Positions 51,234-62,243 are shown, counted from the first letter of the stretch. The stretch is 64,000 nucleotides of DNA from Pseudoxanthomonas suwonensis (GCF_000972865.1 NZ_CP011144.1:3283118-3347117), one strand, 5' to 3'. A program made the numbers and translations. Notes: generated by a model not told the origin, from the sequence alone.

Positions 51234-51719
51234 ATGAAGCGGTTGCTTTCGGTGCTGATGCTGGCGATGGTGATGACGGTCGGACTGGGCGCGTGCAGCA
51301 GCACGCCGCGGGCGACCCCGGCGGAGAGACTGGCCTTCTACGAGGCGCATGCCGGCGAGCCGGTGCGCAGTTTCCGCCTGTTCGGCCGGCTCAACGGCTG
51401 GACTCCGCTGGGCAACAACGCGCTGGTGGTCTGGACCCGGCCCAACGAAGCCTGGCTGCTCGACGTCACCTCGTGCCAGGACCTGCAGTTCGCGGTTTCG
51501 ATCTCGATCTCCAACTTCGCCAACACCGTGACCGCCGGCTTCGACACCGTGACGCCGCACGGTCCGGGCATGAGCCAGGTCGGGCGCATCCCGTGCCGGA
51601 TCACCCAGATCCGTCCGATCGACACCCGTGCGCTCAACCAGAGCCGCGAGGAGATCCGCGAGGCCAACAGCGAGACGCGCACGGATCCGCCGCCGGCCGA
51701 AAATCCGCCGGCCAACTGA
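51234..51719 (+). CDS. DUF6491-like lipoprotein
   Basis: The 161-residue protein has a lipoprotein signal (MKRLLSVLMLAMVMTVGLGAC, Cys21). The mature domain contains FRLFGRLNGWTPLGNNALVVWTRPNEAWLLDV and a later CQDL and IPCR pair that may form a disulfide. This matches DUF6491-type proteins of xanthomonads; function is unknown. AGGAGGATAGGCC precedes the ATG. Confidence 0.82.
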   Translation: MKRLLSVLMLAMVMTVGLGACSSTPRATPAERLAFYEAHAGEPVRSFRLFGRLNGWTPLGNNALVVWTRPNEAWLLDVTSCQDLQFAVSISISNFANTVTAGFDTVTPHGPGMSQVGRIPCRITQIRPIDTRALNQSREEIREANSETRTDPPPAENPPAN

Positions 51720-51779
51720 GCGGCTTTCGCGCGAACAGGGCCCGGCTCGCGCCGGGCCCTGTCTTTGCTGGGTTCGCGA

Positions 51780-52052
51780 TCAGGCTTCCGGCGGCACGTA
51801 GCCGGCCGGCTTCTGCGCGCCGCCGCCGAACAGGAACTTCTCCATCTCGCCTTCCAGGAAGGCGCGGTGCTTGGGGTCGCGCGGCGAGAGCCGGTTCTCG
51901 TTGATCAGCATGGTCTGGTGCGCCAGCCAGGCGGCCCAGGCGCTCTTGCCGATGTGGGCATGGATGCGTCGGCCCAGTTCGCCGGGCCAGGGCACGAAAT
52001 CCAGGCCCTCGGTGTCGCGTTGTTCGTGCTGGCAGAAGACGGTGCGGCTCAT
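51780..52052 (-). CDS. YggX-type Fe(II)-trafficking/oxidative damage protection protein
   Basis: The 90-residue protein starts [19 protein letters not shown], with the single conserved Cys7. Full length (E. coli YggX 91). YggX protects Fe-S proteins during oxidative stress. Its ATG overlaps the mutY stop (ATGA), the same mutY-yggX order as E. coli, which suits the Fe-S cluster of MutY. Confidence 0.95.
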   Translation of the reverse strand: MSRTVFCQHEQRDTEGLDFVPWPGELGRRIHAHIGKSAWAAWLAHQTMLINENRLSPRDPKHRAFLEGEMEKFLFGGGAQKPAGYVPPEA

Positions 52053-53197
52053 GTCCGGGATTCGATCAGCTTGCGGATGGGCGCGGGCAGGGCGAAGGCG
52101 TGCAGTTCCTCGCGCGCCACCCAGCGCAGGTCGGGATTGTCGCCGACCGCGGCTTTCGCCGCGACCTGGCGCAGACGGCGCGGCTGCAGGCGCAGGCGGT
52201 AGTGGCTGAAGGCATGCGGCAGTTCGGGCAACGTTTCGGCGTTCCAGTCACCTTCCAGGTGGCGCACGGACCAGTTGCGCGCCTGGTCCTCGTCGTCGGC
52301 CTGCGGCAGCGACCAGAGCGTGGCCCACACGCCGGTGGGCGGGCGCCGGGCGAGCAGGATCCGGCCCTGCGCGTCCTCGGCCAGCAGTACCACCGCGCTG
52401 CGTTCCGGCAGCGCCTTGCCCGGTCGCGCCGTCGGCAGCGTAGCGGTGCGACCCGTGGCCAGCGCGGCGCAGCCGTCCTGAAGCGGGCACAGCACGCAGG
52501 CCGGATTGGCGCGGGTGCACAGGGTCGCGCCGAAGTCCATCTGCGCCTGGGTGTAGTCGGCCAGGCGCGCCTGCGGCAGGTGCGCATTGGCCAGCGCCCA
52601 CATCGCCTTCTCCACCGCCGGCAGGCCGGGCCAGCCCTCGATGCCGTGGTAGCGGGCGAGCACGCGCTTGACGTTGCCGTCCATGATCGGGAAACGGTCG
52701 CCCCAGGCCTGGGCCAGGATCGCGCCGGCGGTGCTGCGGCCGATCCCGGGTAGCGCCAGCAGCGCGCCGAAGTCGCGCGGCAGGTCGCCACTATGCCGTT
52801 CGACGCACAGCTTCGCCGCGGCGTGCAGGTTGCGCGCGCGGCTGTAGTAGCCGAGGCCGGCCCACTGCGCCATCACCGCGTCGGCCGGCGCGGCGGCCAG
52901 CGCCGGCAGGTCGGGGAAGGCGCGCAGGAAGCGCTCGAAGTAGGGGATGACCGTGGCGACCTGGGTCTGCTGCAGCATCACCTCCGACAGCCACACCCGG
53001 TATGGCGCGCGCGGGTGCTGCCAGGGCAGGTCGTGGCGGCCGTGGCGGTCGAACCAGGCCAGCAGGCGCGGGGCGAAGCCGTCGTCGGTCGCGGGCTGGC
53101 CTGCCGTCGCCGGTGTGTCGCCGGCCGTGGCCAGGGCCGGCACGTCAGACGCGGAGCTTGCGGCGTGCCGTCGGCGGCCTCGCGATGCGACGGGCAT
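52049..53197 (-). CDS. mutY: Adenine DNA glycosylase MutY
   Basis: The 382-residue protein removes adenine mispaired with 8-oxoguanine. The helix-hairpin-helix [13 protein letters not shown], catalytic Asp in [12 protein letters not shown], the 4Fe-4S motif C-x6-C-x2-C-x5-C ([17 protein letters not shown]) and a C-terminal Nudix-like domain are all present. The first 45 residues are an unusual Ala/Thr-rich extension. No better start is evident before [10 protein letters not shown]. It begins 2 bp from the ftsY stop. Confidence 0.96.
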   Translation of the reverse strand: MPVASRGRRRHAASSASDVPALATAGDTPATAGQPATDDGFAPRLLAWFDRHGRHDLPWQHPRAPYRVWLSEVMLQQTQVATVIPYFERFLRAFPDLPALAAAPADAVMAQWAGLGYYSRARNLHAAAKLCVERHSGDLPRDFGALLALPGIGRSTAGAILAQAWGDRFPIMDGNVKRVLARYHGIEGWPGLPAVEKAMWALANAHLPQARLADYTQAQMDFGATLCTRANPACVLCPLQDGCAALATGRTATLPTARPGKALPERSAVVLLAEDAQGRILLARRPPTGVWATLWSLPQADDEDQARNWSVRHLEGDWNAETLPELPHAFSHYRLRLQPRRLRQVAAKAAVGDNPDLRWVAREELHAFALPAPIRKLIESRT

Positions 53198-53199
53198 GC

Positions 53200-54390
53200 T
53201 CAGCTGCCGCCCAGCGCTTCCGGCAGCAGGGCGTCGACGAAGGCCTCGGCGTCGAACACGCGCAGGTCCTCGGGCCGTTCGCCGATGCCGGCGAAGCGGA
53301 TCGGGATGCCGAACTCGCGCGCCAGCGCGAACACCACGCCGCCCTTGGCGGTGCCGTCGAGCTTGGTCACCACCAGGCCGGTGACGCCGACCGCGGCATG
53401 GAACTGGCGCAGCTGGCTCAGCGCGTTCTGGCCGGTGGTGCCGTCGATCACCATCAGCACCTCGTGCGGCGCGGCCGGGTCGAGCTTCTGCAGCACGCGC
53501 TTGATCTTGCCCAGTTCGTTCATCAACCCGACCTGGGTGTGCAGGCGGCCGGCGGTGTCGGCGATCAGCACCTCGGTGCCGCGCGCCTTGGCCGCCTGCA
53601 GCGCGTCGAACGCGACCGAGGCGGCATCGGCGTTCTGGCCCTGGGCGATCACGGTCACGCCGTTGCGCTCGCCCCAGGCCTGCAGCTGGGCCACCGCCGC
53701 GGCGCGGAAGGTGTCGCCGGCGGCCAGCATCAGGCCGCGGCCTTCGTCCTTGAAGCGGCGCGCCAGCTTGCCGATGGTGGTGGTCTTGCCGACGCCGTTG
53801 ACGCCGACGGTCAGCAGCACGAAGGGCCGGGCGCCGCGGTCGATCGCCAGCGGCTGCGCCACCGGGCGCAGCAGCGCGACCAGTTCGCCGCGCAGTGCGG
53901 CCAGCAGGGCGCTGGTGTCGGCGAACTCGCGCGCCTTCATCCGCTTGCGCAGGTCTTCGATCAGGGCGGTGGTCGCGGCCACGCCGACGTCGGCGCTCAG
54001 CAGCGCGGTCTCGATCTCGTCGAGCAGGTCGTCGTCGAGCTTGGGGTTGCGCGAGAACAGGCTGCCGACGCTGCGCGCGAAGGTGCTGTTGCGCAGGCGC
54101 TCGCGCCATCCGGACTTGCCCGCCGCGGCCGCCGGCTGCACCACCTCGCCGGCATCGGCCACGATGCCGGGATCGGCGCCGATCACCGCCTCGCTGGTTT
54201 CCTCGACCGGCGTCTGTTCCACCACCACCGGTTCGACCAGGGCGGCACCGGCGGCGGCATCGACATCCTCGGCCGTGGCGGCGGACGGCGCCTGCGGGAA
54301 CGCGGCGGCCAGTTCCTCGGCGCTGTAGCGGCTGCCGGCGGGGGATGCAGGGCTGTCCTGCGGCTTCTTGCGGCGGAAAAAACTGACCAT
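53200..54390 (-). CDS. ftsY: Signal recognition particle receptor FtsY
   Basis: The product has 396 residues: an acidic/Ala-rich N-terminal A region (about 1-95), then the NG GTPase domain with GVNGVGKTTTIGKLA (P-loop), DTAGR and TKLDGTAKGG. FtsY docks ribosome-SRP complexes at the membrane. The start MVSFFRRKKPQD at 54390 is the family norm. It is divergent from rsmD. Confidence 0.97.
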   Translation of the reverse strand: MVSFFRRKKPQDSPASPAGSRYSAEELAAAFPQAPSAATAEDVDAAAGAALVEPVVVEQTPVEETSEAVIGADPGIVADAGEVVQPAAAAGKSGWRERLRNSTFARSVGSLFSRNPKLDDDLLDEIETALLSADVGVAATTALIEDLRKRMKAREFADTSALLAALRGELVALLRPVAQPLAIDRGARPFVLLTVGVNGVGKTTTIGKLARRFKDEGRGLMLAAGDTFRAAAVAQLQAWGERNGVTVIAQGQNADAASVAFDALQAAKARGTEVLIADTAGRLHTQVGLMNELGKIKRVLQKLDPAAPHEVLMVIDGTTGQNALSQLRQFHAAVGVTGLVVTKLDGTAKGGVVFALAREFGIPIRFAGIGERPEDLRVFDAEAFVDALLPEALGGS

Positions 54391-54447
54391 TGCCTGCGGA
54401 TGTCGGAGAATGCGCGCCATGCTAGCACCGCCCCCGTTCGCCCCCCG

Positions 54448-55122
54448 ATGAACAGACCGCCGCGTCGGCCCCGCACGCAGGCCAAGCCCGCGCGCGCGCC
54501 GGGCAGCGTGCGCATCGTCGGCGGGCGCTGGCGCGGCACCCGGCTGCCGGTGCCGGACCTGGAAGGCCTGCGCCCGACCTCCGACCGCGTCCGCGAGACG
54601 CTGTTCAACTGGCTGCAGCCGGCGCTGCCGGGCAGCCGCGTGCTCGACCTGTTCGCCGGCAGCGGCGCGCTGGGCCTGGAGGCGGTGTCGCGGGGAGCCG
54701 CGCAGGCGGTGCTGGTCGAGCGCGATCCGGCGCAGGCCGCCTGCCTGCGCGAGGCGGTGCGGCGGCTGCAGGCGGACGGGCGGGTGCAGGTGGTGCAGGA
54801 CGACGCGCTGCGCTGGCTGGCCGGGATGGACCCGGCGGCCGGCTTCGACATCGCCTTCCTCGATCCCCCGTTCGCCGCCGGCCTGTGGCAGCCCGCGCTG
54901 CAGGCGCTGCTGCCGCGGCTGGCGCCCGACGGCTGGCTCTACCTCGAGTCGCCCGACGTGCAGCCCGGGCCGCCGGGCTGGACGCTGCACCGGGAACTGC
55001 GCACCGCGCAGGCGCATGCGGCGCTGTATCGCGGCCCGGGGCCGGGGCGCGCGGGCGTGCCGGGCGATACACCGGACAATGAACGCGCTGATACACTGGC
55101 CGCCGCCAATCCGGCACCCTGA
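54448..55122 (+). CDS. rsmD: 16S rRNA m2G966 methyltransferase RsmD
   Basis: The 224-residue S-adenosylmethionine enzyme has LDLFAGSGALGLEA (cofactor loop) and FLDPPFAAG, the DPPF catalytic motif. The basic N-terminus (MNRPPRRPRTQAKPAR) and the GRWRGTRLPVPDLEGLRPTSDRVRE block are typical. It modifies G966 of 16S rRNA. It lies 12 bp before coaD, as in many bacteria, and is divergent from ftsY. Confidence 0.95.
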   Translation: MNRPPRRPRTQAKPARAPGSVRIVGGRWRGTRLPVPDLEGLRPTSDRVRETLFNWLQPALPGSRVLDLFAGSGALGLEAVSRGAAQAVLVERDPAQAACLREAVRRLQADGRVQVVQDDALRWLAGMDPAAGFDIAFLDPPFAAGLWQPALQALLPRLAPDGWLYLESPDVQPGPPGWTLHRELRTAQAHAALYRGPGPGRAGVPGDTPDNERADTLAAANPAP

Positions 55123-55635
<513 letters not shown>

Positions 55636-55683
55636 TTCACAGCGTTTCCAATGAACGATTCAATGAACGACGGGAGGTTCCTG

Positions 55684-56187
55684 ATGAACAAGACGACGCG
55701 CGCGCTTCTGCTCGCCTGCATGCTGGCTTCGCCGCTGGCGCTGACTGCCTGCAAGAAGGAAGCGGCGGTGGGCAACGAGGCGGCCGAGAAGAAGGTGCTG
55801 GTCGCGCCGGCCAAGGACGACGATGCCGGCTGGAAGGCCTACCTGCCGGCGGTGGTGCAGGAGAACATGGGCACCATCACCAACAACCCGTTCCTGTACT
55901 ACCTGCCGCCGGAGTCCGATCCGGAGTTCGAGGCCAAGTACGAGCGCCAGGCCGAGGCGGCCAAGACCGCCATGGCCCGCGGCGTGCAGAAGGGCAACCT
56001 GCTGGCCTTCGGCTCGCCGGCCTCGGCCAGGATGGCCGACCTGATGCTGTATGCCTTCGCTGACGTGCCGGAGAACACGCTCTCGGGCGTGCGCATCCTG
56101 TTCATCGGCGACGCCGTCGACAACGAGCGGGTGCAGGCCGGGCTGGCGCCGACCGGTGCCGATTACGTGTTCGTGGAAGCCAAGTGA
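55684..56187 (+). CDS. Putative lipoprotein, unknown function
   Basis: The start at 55684, 6 nt after GGGAGG, gives 167 residues. The signal ends LALTAC (lipobox Cys). The mature part (WKAYLPAVVQENMGTITNNPFLYYLPPE; later VRILFIGDAVDNERVQ) is conserved-looking but not a family I know. An earlier ATG (55651) lacks a ribosome site and would disturb the signal. Confidence 0.75.
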   Translation: MNKTTRALLLACMLASPLALTACKKEAAVGNEAAEKKVLVAPAKDDDAGWKAYLPAVVQENMGTITNNPFLYYLPPESDPEFEAKYERQAEAAKTAMARGVQKGNLLAFGSPASARMADLMLYAFADVPENTLSGVRILFIGDAVDNERVQAGLAPTGADYVFVEAK

Positions 56188-56230
56188 CCTTCCCGCGCCC
56201 GGCCGCTTGCGGCCGGGCCTTTGCGGGAAG

Positions 56231-56343
56231 GTCATCCCCGCGCAGGCGGGGATCCAGTGACTCATCGCTTTTGCTTTTAGCAGCCTAGCGAAATCGCGAA
56301 GCAAGCAAAGTCACTGGGTTCCCGCCTACGCGGGAACGACGGG
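56231..56343. repeat. MITE-like inverted repeat
   Basis: Left end GTCATCCCCGCGCAGGCGGG and right end CCCGCCTACGCGGGAACGAC are imperfect inverted repeats. Internal CCAGTGACT and AGTCACTGG also pair. It lies between the lipoprotein and ferredoxin genes. Confidence 0.8.
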
Positions 56344-56361
56344 TACTCCTGAACTGCACCA

Positions 56362-56640
56362 ATGTCCCTCAAGATCAACGCCCTCTGCGTCAACTGCGAC
56401 GTCTGCGAGCCGGCCTGCCCGAACCAGGCCATCTCGATGGGCGAGACCATCTACGTGATCGACCCGGCGCGCTGCACCGAATGCGTCGGCCACTTCGACG
56501 AACCGCAGTGCGTGGTGGTATGCCCGGTCGAGTGCATCGACCCCGATCCCGAACACCCCGAGAGCCAGAAAGCGCTGCTGGCCAAGCTGCGCGGGCTCGA
56601 GCGCGAACACCCCGAGATCTACCTGCCGGAGGCCCGATGA
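56362..56640 (+). CDS. YfhL-type ferredoxin with two 4Fe-4S clusters
   Basis: The 92-residue protein has CVNCDVCEPACP (C-x2-C-x2-C-x3-C-P) and, for the second cluster, C-x2-C-x8-C-x3-C (CTECVGHFDEPQCVVVCP). The longer spacing in the second motif is the YfhL/Alvin ferredoxin signature. It serves as a low-potential electron carrier. The stop overlaps the ggt ATG (ATGA), an unusual pairing. Confidence 0.95.
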   Translation: MSLKINALCVNCDVCEPACPNQAISMGETIYVIDPARCTECVGHFDEPQCVVVCPVECIDPDPEHPESQKALLAKLRGLEREHPEIYLPEAR

Positions 56641-58403
56641 CCCGTGCGCTGCCACGCCTGATGCTGGCGCTGTTCCTGTTCTTCCCGGGCATCGCCCTGC
56701 CGGCACTGGCCGCGGCCGCCGACGGTTCCGCCACCCTGGCCCAGCGCCCGGGACAGGCCGCCATCGCCAGCGCGCACCGCCTGGCCACCGACGCCGGCTT
56801 CGAGGTGCTCGACAAGGGCGGCAACGCGTTCGATGCGGCGGTCGCGGTGTCGGCGGCGCTGTCGGTGGTCGAGCCGATCAGCTCGGGCCTGGGCGGCGGC
56901 GGGTTCTTTCTGCTGCACCAGGCAGACAACGGGCGCGACGTGTTCATCGACGCGCGCGAGACCGCGCCGGCCGCCGCGACCATGGACCGTTACCGCACCG
57001 CGGACGGCAAGCTGGATTCGGACCTGGCCGAGAACGGCCCCTGGGCCGCGGCGATTCCCGGCCTGCCAGCGGCGCTGGTCCACGTGGCGGAGAAGTACGG
57101 GCGGCTGCCGCTGGCGGACAGCCTGGCCCCGGCGATCCGGCTGGCCCGCGACGGCTTCCCGGTCTACGGGCGGCTGGAGCGCGGCTATGCCGCGCGGCGC
57201 GCGGTGATGGAGCGCTATCCGGGTACCCGTGGCGTATTCCTCGTCGGCGGGCAGCCGCCGAAGACGGGGCAAACGCTGAAGCAGCCGGACCTGGCGCGCA
57301 CCCTGGAGCAGCTTGCCGCGCACGGTTTCGACGGCTTCTACCGCGGCCCGGTGGCCAGGAAGCTGGTCGCCGGCGTGCGCGCCGAGGGCGGCCGCTGGAC
57401 CGCCGCTGACCTGGCCGCCTACCGCGTGCGCGAGCGCGAACCGCTGCGCTTCAACTACCGCGGCTGGGAGGTGGTGACCGCACCGCCGCCGTCGTCCGGT
57501 GGCGTGGCCCTGGCGCAGATGATGCAGATCCTGGCCGGCTGGGACCTGGCCAAACTCGATCCGGCGCTGCGCACCCACTTGACCATCGAGTCGATGCGCC
57601 GCGCCTTCCGCGACCGCACCTTCTACCTGGGCGACCCGGACTTCGTGCACGTACCGGTGGACGTGCTGACCAGCCCGTACTACGCCGCCGGCCTGCGTGC
57701 CACGATCAACCCGGAGAAGGCCACGCCCAGCGACATGCTGCCGGGCCGGCCGACGCCGCTGGAGGACGAGGAGACCACCCACTTCTCGATCGTCGACGCC
57801 GACGGCAACCGCGCCGCGGTCACCCAGACGGTGAACCTGCTGTTCGGTTCGGGCCTGGTGCCGCCGGGCACCGGCGTGCTGCTCAACAACGAGATGGACG
57901 ACTTCGCCCTGCAGCCGGGCCAGCCCAACGCGTTCGGGGTGATGGGCTTCGAGGCCAACGCCCCGGAGCCGGGCAAGCGCCCGCTCAGTTCGATGACCCC
58001 GACCTTCATGGTCTCGCCCGACCATGTGGCGGTGCTGGGCACGCCCGGCGGCAGCCGCATCATCACCATGGTCCTGCTCGGCGCGCTCGGTTTCGCCGAT
58101 GGCCTCGACGCGCAGCAGGCGGCGGCACTGCCGCGCTACCACCACCAGTGGATGCCGGACGTGGTCCAGGCCGAGAGCGGCGCCTTCGACCCCGGCCTGG
58201 CTGCGCAGCTGCGGGCCAAGGGGCATACCCTCAGGCTGCCGGAGGACACCGTGTCCGGCCGCGCGTCCAGCCACACCTGGGGCAACATGCAGACGGTGCT
58301 GTGGGACCGGCGCGGCAACGTGCTCGGCGGCGGCAGCGACCCGCGCAACGACGTCGGCAGCGCGCAGGTGCGACCAGCGGTGCCGGCGGCCGCCACGCCC
58401 TGA
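56637..58403 (+). CDS. ggt: Gamma-glutamyltransferase
   Basis: The 588-residue periplasmic enzyme has signal peptide [27 protein letters not shown]. The nucleophile Thr begins the small subunit in [14 protein letters not shown] (near residue 382), where the precursor cleaves itself. Later NNEMDDF and PGGSRIITM match the substrate pocket. It degrades glutathione and other gamma-glutamyl compounds. The start overlaps the ferredoxin stop. Confidence 0.95.
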   Translation: MTRALPRLMLALFLFFPGIALPALAAAADGSATLAQRPGQAAIASAHRLATDAGFEVLDKGGNAFDAAVAVSAALSVVEPISSGLGGGGFFLLHQADNGRDVFIDARETAPAAATMDRYRTADGKLDSDLAENGPWAAAIPGLPAALVHVAEKYGRLPLADSLAPAIRLARDGFPVYGRLERGYAARRAVMERYPGTRGVFLVGGQPPKTGQTLKQPDLARTLEQLAAHGFDGFYRGPVARKLVAGVRAEGGRWTAADLAAYRVREREPLRFNYRGWEVVTAPPPSSGGVALAQMMQILAGWDLAKLDPALRTHLTIESMRRAFRDRTFYLGDPDFVHVPVDVLTSPYYAAGLRATINPEKATPSDMLPGRPTPLEDEETTHFSIVDADGNRAAVTQTVNLLFGSGLVPPGTGVLLNNEMDDFALQPGQPNAFGVMGFEANAPEPGKRPLSSMTPTFMVSPDHVAVLGTPGGSRIITMVLLGALGFADGLDAQQAAALPRYHHQWMPDVVQAESGAFDPGLAAQLRAKGHTLRLPEDTVSGRASSHTWGNMQTVLWDRRGNVLGGGSDPRNDVGSAQVRPAVPAAATP

Positions 58404-58455
58404 AGGCGGTCCGGCTTGCGGATTCTTAACCGTCCCGCGGCTAGTCTTGCCTCAT

Positions 58456-59346
58456 ATGAAACTCTGGTCCATACGCGGCAATTCGCAGAAGCTCGACGGC
58501 GGCTCCATGTTCGGCAACGCGCCGAAGGCGATGTGGGAGCAGTGGTCCCCGCCCGACGAGCACAACCGCATCGACCTGGCCTGCCGTGCGCTGCTGGCCA
58601 GCCCGCTCAACGGCAGGACGGTGCTGTTCGAGACCGGCATCGGCGCGTTCTTCGAGCCTAGGCTGCGCGAGCGCTACGGCGTGCAGGAGGACCGCCACGT
58701 GCTGGTCGAATCGCTGCGCGCGGCCGGCTTCGAGCACGAGGACATCGACGTGGTGGTGCTCAGCCACCTGCACTTCGACCACGCCGGCGGCCTGCTGGCG
58801 CCGTGGGCCGAAGGGCGTGGACCGGAACTGCTGTTCCCCAACGCCACCTACCTGGTCGGCGCCGCGCACTGGGAACGGGCCCGGCATCCGCATCCGCGCG
58901 ACCGCGCCAGCTTCATCCCGGAACTGCCGGGGCTGCTGGAGGCCAGCGGCCGGCTGGAGATCGTCGACGGCCCGCATTCGCGCGCGCTGGGCCAGTCGGT
59001 GCGCTTCAGCTTCAGCGACGGGCACACGCCCGGCCTGATGCTGGCCGAGATCGCCGGGCCGGAAACCGTCGACGGGCAGCCGCACGGCGGGGTGGCGTTC
59101 TGTGCCGACCTGATACCCGGGCGTTCCTGGGTGCACCTGCCGATCACCATGGGCTACGACCGCAACGCCGAACTGCTGATCGACGAGAAGCGCGCCTTCC
59201 TCGAGGACAAGCTGGCGCGCAACGTGCACCTGTTCTTCACCCACGACCCGGGCTGCGCCCTGGCGCGGGTGGTGCGCGACGCCAAGGGCCGCTTCGGCAC
59301 CGAGCACGAGGTCGCCGAACTGCAGGCGCGGCCGCTGGCGGCCTGA
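58456..59346 (+). CDS. Metallo-beta-lactamase fold hydrolase
   Basis: The 296-residue protein carries [10 protein letters not shown] (H-x-H-x-D-H), then DGHTPG and CADLI and a C-terminal TAMTH-like zinc His (FFTHDPGC). No signal peptide is present. Relatives include lactonases and glyoxalase II-type enzymes, so substrate cannot be assigned. It lies 53 bp after ggt with the same orientation. Confidence 0.9.
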   Translation: MKLWSIRGNSQKLDGGSMFGNAPKAMWEQWSPPDEHNRIDLACRALLASPLNGRTVLFETGIGAFFEPRLRERYGVQEDRHVLVESLRAAGFEHEDIDVVVLSHLHFDHAGGLLAPWAEGRGPELLFPNATYLVGAAHWERARHPHPRDRASFIPELPGLLEASGRLEIVDGPHSRALGQSVRFSFSDGHTPGLMLAEIAGPETVDGQPHGGVAFCADLIPGRSWVHLPITMGYDRNAELLIDEKRAFLEDKLARNVHLFFTHDPGCALARVVRDAKGRFGTEHEVAELQARPLAA

Positions 59347-59446
59347 GCGGCCTATGCCTGACGCCGCCGCCGGCTATTCCCGGTGGCGACTTGCTCGCGC
59401 CGGGCGCTGCGGTGACGATGCACCGGTCCAGCCGGAGGCCATGCGC

Positions 59447-61207
59447 ATGCTGCGCTCGCGAATCGTTTGCCTGATCGCCCTTGGGTCCCTGTTCGCGCCT
59501 GCGGTGCCGCCTGCGCCCGCGCACGCGGCCGAGACGGCGGGCGACGCCGCCGCGGCCGGGCAGATCCGCATCAACCAGCTCGGTTTCCTGCCCGGCTCGC
59601 GCAAGCTGGCGGTGGTGGAGAGCGACCGTTCGCGCGAGTTCGAGGTGGTGCGCGAGGGGGACGGGCAGGTGGTACTGCACGGGGAAACGGGGGCACCCGC
59701 GTCCTGGGAGCCGGCCGCGCGCGACGCGGCCATCGCCGACCTCGGCGCGCTGGAGGCGCCGGGACGCTACCGGATCCGGATCGAGGGCATGCCGCCGTCC
59801 GATCCGTTCCCGGTCGACGCCCAGGCCTACGCCGGCCTGGCCGACGCCGCGCTCAAGGCGTTCTACTTCAACCGTTCCGGCAGCGCGCTCGATCCCGCGC
59901 ATGCCGGCGCGTACGCGCATACCGGCGGCCATCCCGACACCGAGGTCGAAATCCACGCGTCGGCGGCCTCGCCAGGAAGGCCGGCCGGCACGCTGATCTC
60001 CGCGCCGCGCGGCTGGTACGACGCCGGCGACTACAACAAGTACATCGTCAATTCCGGCATCACCACCTGGACCCTGCTGGCCGCGTACGAGCACTTCCCG
60101 GCGTTCTTCCGCGGCCGCGACCTGGGCATCCCCGAGAGCGGCGACGCGGTGCCGGACATCCTCGACGAGGCCTGGTGGAACCTGGAGTGGATGCTGGCGA
60201 TGCAGGATCCGGGCGACGGCGGCGTGTACCACAAGCTCACCAACCTGCGCTTCGACGGCGAGGTGATGCCGGAGCAGGCGACCGAACGGCGCTACGTGGT
60301 GCAGAAGACCACCGCGGCCGCGCTGGACTTCGCCGCGGTGATGGCCACGGCCAGCCGGGTCTACGCCGGCTACGAGGCGCAGTTCCCCGGCGTGGCGGCG
60401 CGGATGCGCGCCGCCGCCGAAGCGGCCTGGCGCTGGGCGCAGGCGCATCCGGACGTCGCCTACCGGCAGCCGGACGACGTGCATACCGGCGCCTACGGCG
60501 ATGCGAAGCTGGACGACGAATTCGCCTGGGCCGCGGCCGAGCTGTACCTGCTGACCGGCGAGTCCGGTTACTGGCAGGCATTCGAACGCCACGCCGCCGT
60601 GCCGACGGTACCCTCGTGGTCCGACGTGGGCACGCTGGGCTGGATCTCGCTGGCGCAGCACCCGCACCGCCTGCCCGACGCAACCGCGCGCGAACGGGTG
60701 GCCGCTGCCGTCGGCGGCCTGGCGGCGCGGTTGACCGGGCGGTGGCAGGCCTCGCCCTGGCGGGTGGCGATGCAGCCGCCGGATTTCGTCTGGGGCAGCA
60801 ACGCGATGGCGCTGAACCAGGCGATGGTGCTGCTGCAGGGCTACCGGCTCGCGCCGCGGCGCGAGTACCTGGACGCGGCGCAGTCGCAGCTGGACTACGT
60901 GCTCGGGCGCAACCCGCTGGGGGTGTCGTTCGTGACCGGCCATGGCCTGCGCACGCCGCAGCACATCCACCACCGGCCCTCGCAGGCCGACGGCATCGCG
61001 GCGCCGGTGCCCGGCTGGCTGTCCGGCGGGCCCAATCCGCGGCAGCAGGATGCCGGCGACTGCCCGGGGGTGGCCTATCCCTCCTCGCTGCCGGCGCTGT
61101 CGTGGCTCGACCACGGCTGCAGCTACGCCAGCAACGAGATCGCGATCAACTGGAACGCGCCGCTGGTCTACGTCGCCGCCGCGCTGCAGCAGCTGACGCC
61201 GTTGTAG
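59447..61207 (+). CDS. GH9 family glycosidase (endoglucanase-like), secreted
   Basis: The second ATG (59447) is chosen because GGAGG lies 8 nt upstream; 59441 is too close. The 586-residue product has a signal peptide, an Ig-like CelD-N domain (residues about 40-125, QIRINQLGFLPGSRKL) and a GH9 alpha barrel with GWYDAGDYNKY (catalytic Asp pair) and a C-terminal SYASNEIAINWN (acid Glu). It probably hydrolyses beta-glucans. The stop codon TAG belongs to a REP element head. Confidence 0.93.
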   Translation: MLRSRIVCLIALGSLFAPAVPPAPAHAAETAGDAAAAGQIRINQLGFLPGSRKLAVVESDRSREFEVVREGDGQVVLHGETGAPASWEPAARDAAIADLGALEAPGRYRIRIEGMPPSDPFPVDAQAYAGLADAALKAFYFNRSGSALDPAHAGAYAHTGGHPDTEVEIHASAASPGRPAGTLISAPRGWYDAGDYNKYIVNSGITTWTLLAAYEHFPAFFRGRDLGIPESGDAVPDILDEAWWNLEWMLAMQDPGDGGVYHKLTNLRFDGEVMPEQATERRYVVQKTTAAALDFAAVMATASRVYAGYEAQFPGVAARMRAAAEAAWRWAQAHPDVAYRQPDDVHTGAYGDAKLDDEFAWAAAELYLLTGESGYWQAFERHAAVPTVPSWSDVGTLGWISLAQHPHRLPDATARERVAAAVGGLAARLTGRWQASPWRVAMQPPDFVWGSNAMALNQAMVLLQGYRLAPRREYLDAAQSQLDYVLGRNPLGVSFVTGHGLRTPQHIHHRPSQADGIAAPVPGWLSGGPNPRQQDAGDCPGVAYPSSLPALSWLDHGCSYASNEIAINWNAPLVYVAAALQQLTPL

Positions 61208-61530
61208 GAGCCGGGTTCAGCCGGCGACACGGGCGTCGGAACCACGAGGAAGTCGCCTGTGCCAGCGCGTCGCGTCGCCGGCTGAAGCCAGCTCCTACAG
61301 AAGACAGACGAGCTGTAGCGTTGCCCCTGTAGGAGCCGGGTTCAGCCGGCGACACGGGCGTCGGAACCACGAGGAAGTCGCCTGTGCCCAGCGTGGCGTG
61401 TCGCCGGCTGAAGCCAGCTCCTACAGAAGACAGACGAGCTGCAGCCTTGCTCCTGTAGGAGCCGGGTTCAGCCGGCGACACGGGCGTCGGAACCACAAGG
61501 AAGTCGCCTGTGCCGGCGTGGCGGACACAC
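61203..61530. repeat. Tandem REP array, 125-126 bp period
   Basis: TGTAGGAGCCGGG units start at 61203, 61328 and 61454, each with GACACGGGCGTCGGAACCAC; the third is partial. The array fills the 337-bp gap between the convergent GH9 and upp genes. The first unit begins inside the last codons of the GH9 gene. Confidence 0.9.
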
Positions 61531-61544
61531 AGGCCGGACGGCGC

Positions 61545-62174
61545 CTAAAGGCGGGTACCGAAGATCCGGTCACCCGCATCGCCCAGGCCGGGCAGGATGT
61601 AGCCCTTCTCGTTGAGGCGCTTGTCGATCGCGGCGGTGTAGACCTCCACGTCAGGATGCGCGGCCTCCAGCGCCGCCAGGCCCTCGGGCGCGGCGACCAG
61701 GAACACGCCCTTGATCCGCCGCGCGCCGGCGCGCTTGAGCATGTCGATGGTGGCGATGAGCGTGCCGCCGGTGGCCAGCATCGGGTCCAGGATCAGCGCG
61801 TCGCGCTCGTCCAGGCGCCCGGTCAGGCGCTCGAAGTAGGGCACCGGCTGCAGCGTGGCCTCGTCGCGCTGCAGCCCGACCACGCTCACCTTCGCCGCGG
61901 GAATCAGCGCCAGCACGCCGGGCAGCATGCCCAGGCCGGCGCGCAGGATCGGCACCAGGGTGATCTTGGCGCCGGCGATCCGGCGCACTTCCACCTCGCC
62001 GGCCCAGCCCTGCATGGTCGCCGTCTCGGTCTCCAGGTCGGCGGTGGCCTCGTAGGCCAGCAGCGTGCCCAGCTCGGTCACCAGTTCGCGGAAACCCTTG
62101 GTGCTGAGCCCGACGTCGCGCAGCAGGCCGATCTTGTGCTGGACCAAGGGGTGGCGGACTTCGACGGTCTTCAT
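61545..62174 (-). CDS. upp: Uracil phosphoribosyltransferase
   Basis: The 209-residue enzyme converts uracil and PRPP to UMP. It has the PRPP loop [15 protein letters not shown] and the C-terminal [17 protein letters not shown] uracil-binding block. The start [14 protein letters not shown] at 62174 is the family norm; the longer frame runs into the terminator of the next gene. Confidence 0.97.
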   Translation of the reverse strand: MKTVEVRHPLVQHKIGLLRDVGLSTKGFRELVTELGTLLAYEATADLETETATMQGWAGEVEVRRIAGAKITLVPILRAGLGMLPGVLALIPAAKVSVVGLQRDEATLQPVPYFERLTGRLDERDALILDPMLATGGTLIATIDMLKRAGARRIKGVFLVAAPEGLAALEAAHPDVEVYTAAIDKRLNEKGYILPGLGDAGDRIFGTRL

Positions 62175-62243
62175 GGGCGCGTGCCGTAAGGGATGGCATA
62201 GGGTACGCGATGCCGTCCGGCTCCCGCAGCGCGCGCCCTGCGC

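Noticed and set aside
61203..61530. CRISPR-like array
   Set aside because: Units are 125 bp, themselves palindromic, and the sequence between heads is also repeated; there are no unique spacers or cas genes.
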